Shown piece after piece: positions 1 through 11,070 of a DNA stretch of 64,000 bases (position 1 is the stretch's first letter; each line of letters starts with the position of its first letter). This DNA is from Astropecten irregularis (taxonomy: Eukaryota > Echinodermata > Asteroidea > Paxillosida > Astropectinidae), in NCBI GenBank assembly GCA_963971285.1, contig OZ020252.1, positions 13,925,662 to 13,989,661 of the forward strand, given 5' to 3'. The notes below the pieces were generated by a model. It was not told where the DNA came from. It did no database searches and worked only from the letters and a program-made list of their open reading frames with translations. The translations under genes were made by a program, and so were the position numbers.

Positions 1-265
1 GAAGATGGTGCTGGTAGAAACATCCCGGTACCGTTTTAATATTTCCGCCTGAAATGGTGTATTTATGAAACTGAAAACAGATTTGATTTCTGGGGTAAGA
101 TCAAAACAATTCTTTATATTTTGTAAGAAAAGGGTTCCGCTATTTTTTTGTGACTCAGATGTCTGATTCGGCTCAAATTTTCACAGGTTTGTCATTTCAT
201 GCACATGCTGGATCAGACAGAGTGTGAGTGCTGTTCTGTGACCTTTACCAATCATGTACTATACC
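1..265. repeat. MITE-2 copy, right part (left part beyond edge)
   Basis: Matches the element at 25745-26536 and 52257-52620. It ends with CCAATCATGTACTATACC followed by TTTAA, and lies in the intron after exon 9 of the copy A ZP gene. Confidence 0.7.
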
Positions 266-483
266 TTTAAGCTGTCAAACTCGTCCAGGATGTAAAAAAA
301 AATACATTGAACTGATCATATTAGCTGACAGTGTGTGTACACCTGTGGATGGCTACACATATGGCAAAGTATTCTTCTGCGTGAGTTATTCCCAACAGTT
401 GACAAAACTGCATTTTACTCAGCAATGTATAGCAGAGGTTTTTGCCAGAATCTGAAAGTACGGTGTCTGAAATTAAATGCTTA

Positions 484-655
484 AAGTTAGGAGGGCCTGA
501 CGCGTTTCGATCCTAACAGGATCTTTCTCAAAGGTGAACATCAGCCAAAATGACCTGAAATATATCAAATGCTTAAAGTTAGGAGGGCCTGACGCGTTTC
601 GATCCTAACAGGATCTTTCTCAAAGGCGAACTGTTCGCCTTTGAGGCAGCAGTTT
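484..655. repeat. Foldback hairpin element, copy 1 (two stacked half-units)
   Basis: Contains AGGAGGGCCTGACGCGTTTC twice in direct orientation, each followed by GATCCTAACAGGATC and CTCAAAGG. The corresponding intron position in copy B (after 26873) lacks it, so it was gained in copy A or lost from B. Confidence 0.7.
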
Positions 656-788
656 ATTACTTGTAGTGTCTGAAATTAGTTCGTTACAGATCTCGACCTG
701 TAATCTGCTGAGACACGAAATATAGAATGCTCTGGCTAAAACCTAATTGTCATCTATGCCTTTAAGCCTATAATCTACACTGTCTTAC

Positions 789-3700
789 CCCACTGGTGAA
801 TTTGATGGCCCAATCCTGAACAAGTGCAGTGGCTTCTTGGTCTCCCCTTGCAGGGATGGTGGCCACATAGTCCACTCTAGGAGCCTCTGGCATATCTCCT
901 TAAATGTGACCACAGAAAATAGTATGAAATTTCTGTTAAACTACGACTTCATTTCACTAGTTTACAGTTAAACGTTTCAGGTAAATGGGAGCACTTGTGT
1001 TGCAAATTTTATTTTATTTCATGTACATGGTAAAGGGCTACATTCACTGATGTCAACCGCGCATTCCAAAGCACTCCACATACCTGGTGTCGATTTCACG
1101 AAGCCCTACAAACGATCGTAAGTTGAGTTATGAAGGATAACCCGTTGTAGGGGGCCTATCCTACATAACACTGCTATGTGCATCATAAGTCCTACGATTG
1201 ATAGTAAGTTACGATGAGTTTGGGGAAATCGACCACGGGAAGGATATGCACTTCAGAAAACTAGGTACTGTGATATCACCTGTACTTGATATACAATATG
1301 CGTACATACATAACAACTGGAACGCTTGTCTTTATAACATAACAGGATTGTTGCCCTGCTCACTGTAAGAATGTTTATTTGGTAAAGGTCCTAATTTGCC
1401 CAAAATCATGCTAAAAACCATGCTAGGTTATGCTTAAGTTTGGTGCCGAACCACCAACAATTGTTGTCTCCTTACCTTCTCGGACGGCCTTTACAGAGAA
1501 ACAGGACTGTGTGCTGGCATACCTGCCGGAAAAGCATATGTCAAAATATGGATTAGCTCATCTTTCAAATTGGTTTTTAAAACACTAAAAGAAGACAGAT
1601 AAAGATCTGTAAAGTCACCTGAAAATGGTGTCCAAATATGCTCAACTGTGCAAAGTAAATTAAATTAGCATTAAAGGTATTATCATACTTTGGTTTTTGT
1701 CAAAGAAATGCAGATTCATGGCCACAAATATCAAGAAAGATACAGTAACAGTCATCTGTGAAATTCCCAGTCCTATACGGTGCCCACTTTTTGAGAAAAC
1801 AGTGAAATATGCCCACAGTATTTAAACAATCTTTTCACCGTTATTTTTTATCTTTAAAAGATCAAAACTGTTTTTAGTCATTGGTTCTTACTCTTTTCTG
1901 GATAAATACAGCATTTTAAGCAGAACAATATTAGCGGTATGTTTCTACCATCACCATCTTTACACCCTGTAAGTGATAGGTAAATCTGTGAAGATTTCTG
2001 TGTCGGTGTGCTACCAAAGTATGATAGTACCTTTAAAACATTGTAGGAACTATGGTTTGAAATCGCTGGCAGGCTTAAACATACTAGACTCACTTTTTGC
2101 CTTCGAAGGCCATGGCACATATTGTGTACGTAGTGAGCACCATCGGGGTGAACCTGAATGTGATTTCATAGTCTGAATCGGTGCCGGGCACCCTCCTTGG
2201 AGAATCAGTGTCATAACCTTGAACGATGATGCTGGTGATTCTGAAAATAGGATAGGAGACAAACACGACAGACAGGTACATGAAGATCTTATGTATAAAT
2301 CCAGTGAATGACAATATGTGTATCTTACACAACAGTTGACTTTGAGCCAAGTTGTTTGAAGTCTTGGTGATCGTCTCTTCTTTCACGCAACTCTTGCGAA
2401 ACCACTCTACTTTCTGGCGAGACTCATGGCTATGGCAAGAGTTTGGTTCTTGGCTCAGGACCATGAGTCTTGCGAGAAAGTAGAGCGGTTTCGAGTTGCG
2501 TGAAGGAAGAGACGATCACCGCGACTTTGAACGACTTGACTCCAAGTCTAGCACAACAGGCCAAGTTTGTCTAATTCAGGGCTCGAACTTGAACTCGAAA
2601 CCTGAACTTTTTACACTAGAACTGTGGCATTCATGTACATGTACATAGGAAAACCATAATTGTATGCAATATTGTGTCAAAAATCATCAATTTAGGAACC
2701 ATTTTATTTGTGCAAGGAAAACAAAATCACCAGACACTTTACTGCACCGACACTGAAAACAACTCGGTCCTCGGTCTAGTGGAGATTTCGAGCCCTGTAA
2801 TTGCACTGATTCTGAAAGTTGGTCAAATAATGAAAAGGCGTCAACTACCAACCAAAGCAAAATTAAATTCACTTTTTTTTCTCCGTACCTGTAACTTGGA
2901 TCTGTGGCGGTGGCAACCATTCTCATGCTAAACTCTTGTCCCTGGACGTGTGCAAAGCACTTGCCATTGGGGACATTGAGAATGGGCTGGCGACATTGTC
3001 CCTCAAACTCAAAGACCTCCATGAGGAAGTGAACCGGCGTCTTGCTCATTGGTTGCTTGCTCCCAGGAGCATAGTCTTCCAACATGACCATCATGGCATA
3101 GATACCAGGAGTGATTGGATCCCCTTCACCAAACTTCAAAATGCATCTTTTCTGGAAATTGAAAACAAATATGAATTGAAAAGAAAATAAACATTGCATA
3201 AGCCATTGGCAAGATTGGGGAGTGATCTGAATGGGACTTGGAGAGCCAGGCAGCTAGACAGACAAATATTCAAAACATGAATTAAACATTGAAATGATTT
3301 TTAAATGACTCTTAAAACTTTCTAGAGAATTCCTTATAATACTGCGGATTTCTTTGGGTAATTGATTCTATAATTTAGGTGCTGCATTTGGGAATGACCT
3401 GATACCTGCACTATTAACCTGTTGCCAATCTTAAAAATCTAAGTTGACCTTTGAACTGAATTCTGATTTTGCATCATTTAACTTCAAGGAATGAAAACTC
3501 ATCATCTTCTATGGGAATTGGGATATCTTCTATGGGATATCTTCAATCGGATATCTTCTATCAGACACTATCTTCTTTGGGATATCTTCTATGGGATATC
3601 TTCTATTGGATAACTTCTATGGGATATATTCTATAGGATATCTTCTATGGGATATCTTCTATGGGATATCTTCAATCGGATATCTTCAATCGGATAACTT

Positions 3701-6700
3701 CTATCAGATACTGTATCTTCTATGGGATATCTTCTATATGGGATTATCGTCTATTGGAAAGCTTCTATTGGATATATTCTATTGGATATCTTCTTTAGGA
3801 TATCTTCTATGGGATATCTTCTATAAGATATCTTCTACGCAAGCCTCTAAAGAAGGCAATGTTCATACTGCATCTGTCAAAAGAAGGACATACCCTTCTA
3901 TTATATATACTGGTTGTTATAAACTTAAACAGATTAAGTTGGTTCAATAACTGTACCGGATCAATGGTAGCCAATGGTTTCCTTCGGGCAGCATCAAAGT
4001 AAGGTTTGCCACAAATATCCATGGTGTTTTCATTGCAATCGTCATTCTCGGGCCTAGTCCATCGGCACTTGACTTTGTCATTATTAGCATCACCGCCTGA
4101 AAATGAACAGGAATTATTGAAGACCGAGACTTCATAAAAGTACATTTTAGTGACTCGTTATATCAAAATGGCCCAAATGGTTGATGGAAATTTTAATTTT
4201 GTGTTCCTCAAAGACCAATCATAACTGATGGTGCCTTAAAAAAGCCATGAAGTTATGATTTAATCATAAAAACATAACCAATATTTCCCAACTGCAGCAC
4301 AGTCTGCAATGCATCATAATGTAAGTGTATTAAAGTAACTCATAAAAAAAGTAAAGACAACACAAATGCCACATTCCTATACAACATAATGCCAAAATGC
4401 CTTCCCGGCGGCTCAATAGACTTTGCATGAATTCTGAATTGAATTCCTTACACCAACTTGATTCATTGAGTATAAGAAATGACAAGATATCAAAGTGCAA
4501 TACTGGTAAATAGAAGTAAGGTTTGTGATTCTTACTAAAGATCCGAATATTGTAAGCACATCCTGACATGATGAGGTAGGTAGGGAAGGCTCTGCTCTGT
4601 GGCGGGCTGTTGATGGCGTTATCCCCGTTGTGGTTGATGTTGATCGTGGATGCTAGATTCCATCCTCTACCACTCGTGATATCTTGGCCATTGTTAACTA
4701 TACCGGGAACCCAGCAGCATTCTTTGTACCTATGGGAAATTTTACAATCTCATAGTAACCACCATAGGTACGGTACAGAATTGGCAGTGACAAAAAAATA
4801 AAAGTTGGTCATTTTCCAAGGATAGCTTAGTGTTTTATAAAGCCGATACCAATAGGCCTAAAGTATAAACTAAAACAATTTTTCCATCAACATAAGTCCA
4901 AAAATGCATCAGCTGATTTCGATTTTTAATAATCCAACGTGAAACATAATACATGTACACAGTACTGGGTGAAAAATGTACGGGGTTTGCAGTACATTAT
5001 AGTTGGTGTAAGATAGACTATGTGCTAGCAACAGATGTGGACATATTTGAAGGGATAGCTGATAATACCTGATATAATTGCAAATGTGGTAATATCACTT
5101 TGGTTTTGTCAAAGAAATGCAGATTGATTGGCAAAAATATCAAGAAAGATACAGCAACATTCGTCTGTGAAATTCCCAGTCCCATGGTGCCAACTTTTTG
5201 AGAAAACAGTGACAAATCTGTTCACTGTTTTTGGTAATTTTTCTGGATAAAAACAACATTTCAGGCATAACAATTGTAACGGTATGTTTCTACCATAACC
5301 ATCTTTAGACCCAAGTTATTGGTAAATCTGTGAAGAGTTTTGTTTCGGTATGCTACCAAAGTATGATAGTACCTTTAGCTATGGATCAACTATACCAAAA
5401 GTGTCAGGCTGTGATCGTATCGTCAATGTTATAACGCAGTGGCACAAAGGAACCGCTGTCTATTCATTTATGGTGATATATCATAATATCTAATTCTGGA
5501 ATCAAGACAAGTTACCAAGTACAGAAAATGACCCTGTCACATCAACAGCGAACTATTATTGCAAGGAAGGGACAGATAATAGCAGACGAATATTTGATAT
5601 CATATTTACTATTAGTGTATTGATTGAAAGAACTTAGCACCTATTGGTGAACAGACTTACGTTATTTCTGCAGTGTCTTGGTGGGCTGGTAAAGTGTAGG
5701 TCAAGTTGTAGTATCCGACAGCCGTGTTTCTCTCCCGGTCTAAGTGAGCGCAGTAATAGTCCATCCATATCGGGGTAGGATCCCCGACAGAAAACATGCC
5801 ACCTGTGCGAAGTTTCTATCAACGGACAAAATTCAGAAGTAGTAACATTCAAGCACATGTACTGAGCCTTTGGTTTTTAAATCGATCCAAATTTGAAACT
5901 TGCGTTTCGATCCTATAGCAGGATCTTTCTCAAAGGCTAAACGATGGTCATGCTAGATCGAAACGCGCCATCAGGCCCTCCTAACGCCAAGCATTTGATA
6001 TATTTCAGGTCATTTTGGCTGATGAGCAGTTTGCAGCAGTTGTATTGAAAAAGAAATATTGTTTACTTTATGTTATTTCCAAACTGCTGGCAAAATTCTC
6101 GGGTAACATTGTCAAGGTTATGCTTCAATACCGACCCTCAAAACAAAATATGTTCACAATAGTGATTAGTAAAACATGCTGACAATAAAGGTGAGAGGTA
6201 GAAAGTTGATACTGTAATTCGGGCACTTCGACTTCAATACTTGTTTTTACCTCATAAGAAGCTTTCTTTATTGCTTGATAATGTCAACACTTTGAAATCA
6301 TGAGAGAAAAAAATTAACAAGAGATCTCCAACCCACCTCGTGATTATCAATATCATATTGAGTGCATCTTTCATGGGTTGACGATGATTTAGTCAAGTCG
6401 AAATTGAACTCGAAATTAACGGTAATCTGAAATGCAAACAGTAAATCTTACACATCGTGTTGATCAAACAGGCAAAACCGTGCAAAGGTTGCTTTGGCAA
6501 AAGTTGACGGCTCATAATACATGTATATAGGTAACCGTCCCGGTCATTTTCGGCAAATGAGGGGACAAATTAAACGCTGTGTCATTCCATTTCGCAAGGC
6601 AACTCAAAATAGTCATTCGATTTCACCTCATGTGCAAGCAAATGATCACAAGCATCAGGCGATTAAATAGAATCTTCTTTCAATTTAAAAATTCTATTTG

Positions 6701-7295
6701 AACAGCAGTCAAATTCGCAACGGCGTTTAGCAGAGTGCGAAATTGAATGCCGATTTTGTATGGCTAAACTGAACTGCTGATGAATTTATTGAATGCAATG
6801 CTAGGCCCCTATATAAACACGGATGCATCAAAGTGAAATCGAGTGACGGTTTCAACAGAGGAGGAAAAATCACGTAACACATCAATTATGTAGGAAAGTG
6901 AAATTGGCCGCTCATATGCCGAAAATGACCGGGAAAACATATAGTAATTATTTTTGATCATTGATATTGTGATTGGAGAATTGATAAATGATGTCATTGC
7001 TCTATACCAATCTGTTAATCATTGGAATGCCTAGTTCAAATATTTCTGAAAGTGAATCTTTGAAATTATTCGATAAATATCTCCTTTGATTCCTGGAAGA
7101 TTTGAATTTGAGTGAAAGGAAAAAAGAGAATGTTCTCACCTCTCGTGGATTGTCCGGATTACGGGCTTCCCAGAAGATGTTTCCCCCTTCGTAGTAACCG
7201 AGCTCCTGAGCTGAAGCAGTAGGCATCACGGAACCGAGTAGGCATACTACGAAGACCAGACATGCCACAGCCACCACAGTCGTACCACGCAACAT
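789..7295 (-). CDS. ZP-family secreted protein, copy A (exons 1-9 only, 3' part beyond window edge)
   Basis: Nine exons, read right to left: 7140-7295, 6337-6426, 5661-5815, 4536-4729, 3957-4096, 2889-3151, 2094-2240, 1476-1522, 789-898. Every boundary has GT/AG and matching phase. Exon 1 starts at ATG 7295 (an upstream in-frame TTG exists) and encodes a signal peptide with hydrophobic core VVAVACLVFVVCLLG and likely cleavage after ASA. Exons 2-9 encode an extracellular region with features I recall from uncharacterised secreted proteins of marine invertebrates: GGNIFW near the mature N-terminus, an ECCW motif, VKCRW in exon 5, and a GIYAMMVMLEDYAPG segment in exon 6. The ZP exons present in copy B would lie left of position 1. 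A 5' UTR exon is likely, since an acceptor precedes the ATG by about 30 bp. Function is unknown; secretion is inferred from the signal peptide. Confidence 0.85.
1086..1235. repeat. MITE-4 (about 150 bp hairpin, GTCGATTTCAC ends)
   Basis: Near-palindromic short element starting GTCGATTTCACGAAGC and ending with GAAATCGACC. Related copies lie at 13379-13513, 27274-27424 and 63004-63130. Confidence 0.65.
1671..2036. mobile_element. MITE-1, TTAA-flanked inverted-repeat element
   Basis: About 358 bp between two TTAA tetranucleotides (1671-1674 and 2033-2036). The inverted ends begin AGGTATTATCATACTTTGG and close ACCAAAGTATGATAGTACCT. There is no coding capacity. TTAA targets point to piggyBac-like or Kolobok-like transposases, supplied in trans. 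It lies in intron 7 of copy A. Confidence 0.75.
3511..3838. repeat. Tandem array of a ~15 bp GATATCTTCTATGG unit
   Basis: Some 20 imperfect units of GGATATCTTCTATGG inside intron 5 of copy A. The open frame across it (repetitive GYLLWDIFYG-like) is a by-product of the unit length and not a gene. The array is kept almost unchanged at 29675-30002 in copy B. Confidence 0.85.
5089..5375. mobile_element. MITE-1, diverged copy
   Basis: Starts GGTAATATCACTTTGG and ends CCAAAGTATGATAGTACC, with the typical internal sequence but a shortened centre. It lies in intron 3 of copy A, and an equivalent is at 31253-31540. Confidence 0.65.
5897..6050. repeat. Foldback hairpin element, copy 2
   Basis: Degraded hairpin: GCGTTTCGATCCTATAGCAG on one side, then GATCGAAACGCG and CAGGCCCTCCTAAC on the other, with the shared tail TTTGGCTGATGAGCAGTTTG. 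It lies in intron 2, within 90 bp of the exon 3 acceptor. Confidence 0.7.
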
Positions 7296-7445
7296 GGTGC
7301 TGCCCAATATGTGGCACCGAAGAAACTGAAAATAAAATACTGAAATGTGAAAATCAAGCCTTATGATACATTACCTCAGCTGTTGCACACCAGAGCACTA
7401 TTGGTATTTTTGTTTTAATCAAATGGAACACGCAAAATGAACATG

Positions 7446-8490
7446 TTGATGGACGAGCATTCTAACAAGGTATTGTCATAAAACGACACCAACGGACGGG
7501 GATAAAGCATGTGGTTTTTTCGAAACATAGTCCCCTGACAATATTGCTTTGAAACAATCTTGTGACTGAAAATGTTAGTGTGATGCTGAGTGACAAAAAA
7601 TACTGGACCTTCTGGTAAAGGCTACGTGATGTTTCTTCAAACGGTAGGCACACAGACAGAACGAACAAGGGGAGAAACACCTCAATATATACGTAATGTC
7701 TGAGGACAATACAGATGTCTGCCGTTATGCCTCGACAATCAAAGCTCATTAACACATCAATCTTTCTCCTAAGAAATTAATTAAGCAGGGATTTAGGATG
7801 TTATTACGCCTGAAATCCATATACTCTTGGTCTTGACTTCGCCAAAACACCATCTGGCCTTTTGTGCGCATCATCTTTAAGCAACACTGAACTGTACCGT
7901 GACGGTTCACTGAAAATTAATTGAACCAATCACATTACACACGAGAGAAACAATGATGACTAATTGTGCAATTACTGAAATAGTGTCTAATTATGAGACA
8001 CCGTAAGGGGGTCCCTGTGGGATGCTTTCTGCATCATTGAACCATCTGCTCATACAACTTGGCCACGGCAGGTCGGATAGAAACATCATCATTACGCTTC
8101 GCGTCACTGATTTCAGACAAATTGTTTCCGTCAAAAACGGTGGTAAATAATGTTCCACTTGAATATACTGTAGTAGAATTTCAGGAAACATATAAAACGT
8201 GTGATCTGGGGCATATCTTAGATGTCGAGTGGAAATAAACTAAAATGCATGCATGGTGGAACCACAGTCAGCTTTACTGCGGACCATGTGCATATTTTGT
8301 TTTATATTACGGACCTGTAAAAAAAACAACTGGATGCTTATGTTATTGCTACAAACAGTCATGGAGGAGTCCCTTGTGGTTCGGAAACAATTTCCAGAAT
8401 TACACCGATCCGAGCAAATTAACAGAAAGGAAAAAAACCACTGATTCTATCCATAGTATAATTATTATAATGGGTAGTATTTTCATTTTA
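7446..8490. promoter_or_regulatory. 5' flank of copy A ZP gene, shared with 16.0-16.95 kb and 19.5-20.4 kb
   Basis: Upstream of the signal-peptide exon. Stretches such as TCAAAGCTCATTAACACATC, TTAGGATGTTATTAC and CTTTCAGGAAACAT-like segments recur in order in the two intergenic ~2 kb units and in copy B. It probably includes the promoter, but no specific site is assigned. Confidence 0.5.
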
Positions 8491-8709
8491 CGTTTTCACA
8501 GCATATGAGAGTGACCTACCCAGGTATAGGTTACCAATGTTCCTTGAATGACAGGTAGGCCCTTATCATAACAACTTTTTGCAGCTCATTTAGAGTTATT
8601 TAATTTCGGTTCTAATATAGCATAGGCCTAGTCATCTTTTGATAAAAGGAACCAAACAAGCTGAAAACTGAGACGATTATTTGGTCATGATTTTTAAGTT
8701 AAATAAGAC

Positions 8710-8928
8710 TTAAATGTAGTATCATACTTTGGTAAGATACCAAAACAGAAATATTCACAGATTTACATATAACTTACAGGATATAAAGATGGTGGTGGTA
8801 TAAACATAACGTTAAAATTGTTTCGCCTGAAATGGTGTATTTATCCAGAAATGATTAAAACAACGATCAAAAATAAAAGAGAAAAGACTTAAAAAATACT
8901 GTGGCCGTTTTCACTGTAATTTTCTCTC
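8710..8928. mobile_element. MITE-1, truncated at the duplication breakpoint
   Basis: Starts at TTAA 8710-8713 with the left end, and runs identically to 34782-34996 until 8928, where it switches to unrelated sequence. The full element continues in copy B to 35127. Confidence 0.75.
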
Positions 8929-10149
8929 CTATTTTGTTTTATTTTTTGGAATACATCAATTTCTGAAAGCTACCTGCCATCAATGGGTAAAAAGCATTCC
9001 CAACAATCAAAGTGAAAATGAATATAAAGAGACAGAGTTTGTTTTACCAACATAAACAACTTGCAACAGTCAACTTGAATACTGCCCTCTTTTGACCTTA
9101 CATCAACAGTAGTAAATTTGACATTCTGTGGGGAATCTGTGGAGTCAACATATGTCCATGAATGAAATAATGAACATCTTATTATATTAGATTAATTCTC
9201 TGCACAAGAGACTGAAATACTCTACCATGCTCGATCAAATATAGGAGATTTTCAATCGGATTCAGTAGATCTTATTCAAGGTCAGCAGAAATATAATCAA
9301 AATATCATCAAAGGAAATTGTACAATGGGAGACTTTTGGAGCAGGCTGTCGAAAGAGGGCAGCAAATTATCGTTCTCCTGAAAACTTTTGTACACCCTTT
9401 AAGTACAGTGATTGTCCACAAACTTTCCAAAAGTCGCAGAAAAAAAGCTGTAAACATTGAATTCTGGCAATTAACAATTAATTTTTTGATTCACATTGCC
9501 ACCCACCCCAATTCTAATGCCCGGAAACACAAAGTGAGGTGAAATTCTTATGTTTGGTGAGGGATAATGTGCTCAGGTCTCGCTTGCCAAATTAAAAACA
9601 CTAAGCCACCATGAACGTTTGTAACTTGCCCTTTTGAAGGCCAATCTCCACAGATTCTGCATTTCTTTGTTCTTGGGGAACTCATGTCCTCCCTTGTCAA
9701 CAAAACTGGTCACTGCACAGCATGTTCGAAGTATTTTCAAGGGATTATTTACGCCGGTTGTGTTTATGACAAATATTTGTGCACAAAAGCAATAGTAACA
9801 CAATCGACACACTTTTCCCGAGATTTATGAAGCGCGCCCTCTTTAGATAAACAATGGCCAGTCAAAAGTCTCCCATTCAAATCCTTTGAAGGGCAAATGA
9901 ATCGGAATTGATGTGAAAAATAAACATCTGATTTCAAATCTGAAAATCGGATTTGCATCTCTGTAAAAAAACAAACCAAAAAAACTCTTATTTCATCATT
10001 CAAACCAGTTGTATCAAAACATTTGTTAAAAGATGATGGAGACAACGTTTCATGGTGATGATGGCTGTTAAAAACTAAGAGCAACATGTGGAAATATCTT
10101 GTGATCAAACAGAATGGAAATTTTATCCTATGCATTAAAGGCATAATAA
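8929..10149. other. Intergenic stretch between ZP copy A and TSFM
   Basis: AT-rich, with scattered stops in all frames. I see no exon, RNA gene or clear repeat here. Confidence 0.5.
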
Positions 10150-10890
10150 AGGATTGCTAAAGGTGACAGAACAGCTGCAGACGGTTCATTATTAGTTTTG
10201 TCATGGAATAAAAACAAACCTGTGAAAATTTTCAGATCATATCATCATCGGAAACTGTTGAAAACAGTGAAAAACACTCACGGTATTTTCAAATCTATTC
10301 ACAGGAGTTTTCATTCATTCATTCAGATGGACATTTATTTCTAACATTGTTATTAAAATTAACATTACAGAGCTTATGCACAAGAATATAAATTAAATAA
10401 CAATGTTCGGGATAGGGTGAAGCAAATGCTTTTGTACCCGAACCCGTTTAACAGACATATAAAGAAAGACGACAATTAACATAAATTATGGTAAATTTCA
10501 GACGACGGACGATAACAGACATGCAGGAGTGGAGTGGGTTATACTGTTTAACAATGAAACATCTTACAGTTTAAGAATACGTATTAAGGAGTTGTAATTT
10601 TAATTTTTTTGTGAATACCGATAAGGTTACTGAAGCTTTGAGGGAGTTGGCCAGTCTATTCCAAAAACTAGTACCTCGCTGAATAAGGCTGTTTTTAAGC
10701 ATTAGTTTTGATCTCACTGTGAGTCCAAAACTGTTTTCGGTAATTCTTTTAGTAATTTCTAGATAAATACAGCATTTCACCCGGAAAAACGGTATATTTC
10801 TATCAGAACCATCTTTATACCCTGAAAGTTAATGTAAATCTGTGAACATTTCTGTTTGGGCATGTTACCAATCCTGTACTGTACCTTTAA
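10150..10890. mobile_element. MITE-1/2-related element interrupted by a LINE fragment
   Basis: The left part (10150-10308) and right part (10713-10890, ending ACCAATCCTGTACTGTACC plus TTTAA) resemble the two halves of the TTAA-flanked elements seen elsewhere. The LINE 3' end separates them. Confidence 0.55.
10310..10712 (-). mobile_element. 5'-truncated non-LTR retrotransposon 3' end
   Basis: The minus-strand reading frame ends with GTSFWNRLANSL and TLSVFTKKLKLQLL (stop near 10571). This resembles the last residues of CR1/Jockey-type reverse transcriptase proteins (xLWNSLP...FKKxLKxxLL). The 3' end carries a short TGAA repeat near 10310-10322. It is a dead-on-arrival copy with no catalytic domain. 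Confidence 0.6.
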
Positions 10891-11070
10891 GGCATTGATG
10901 TTTGAATTATGCGCCCAGCCAAAAACAAGGTTGACTCTACTGAAAATGTCACATTGACAGTTGATTGTCTGACAATCAAATTCCAGTGGGATTCACAGAC
11001 TTAAATCCCAACAAAATATATTTTGCAATCACCAAAGAGAAAAAAAAAAAATATGCCCCTATGTTTCATC

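Larger units (their letters stand above)
1..8928. repeat. Segmental duplication, copy A
   Basis: Matches 25822-34996 in direct orientation. The offset is 26,170 from about 1494, 26,164 from about 2650, and 26,168-26,172 around exons 1-2. The match stops abruptly at 8928, inside a MITE-1 element that continues in copy B. Copy A has about 95 bp (7838-7935) missing from copy B. Confidence 0.9.

Noticed and set aside
1878-2120. Several short frames inside MITE-1 copies (also 28048-28290)
   Set aside because: They are translations of non-coding transposon sequence repeated many times in the window.
3591-3950. 119-codon plus-strand frame (and its twin at 29755-30114)
   Set aside because: It is the translation of a 15 bp tandem repeat; the unit length is a multiple of three, which keeps a frame open by chance.
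7295-7307. Upstream TTG start for ZP copy A
   Set aside because: Animal nuclear genes start at ATG; the ATG at 7295 leads directly into a good signal peptide.
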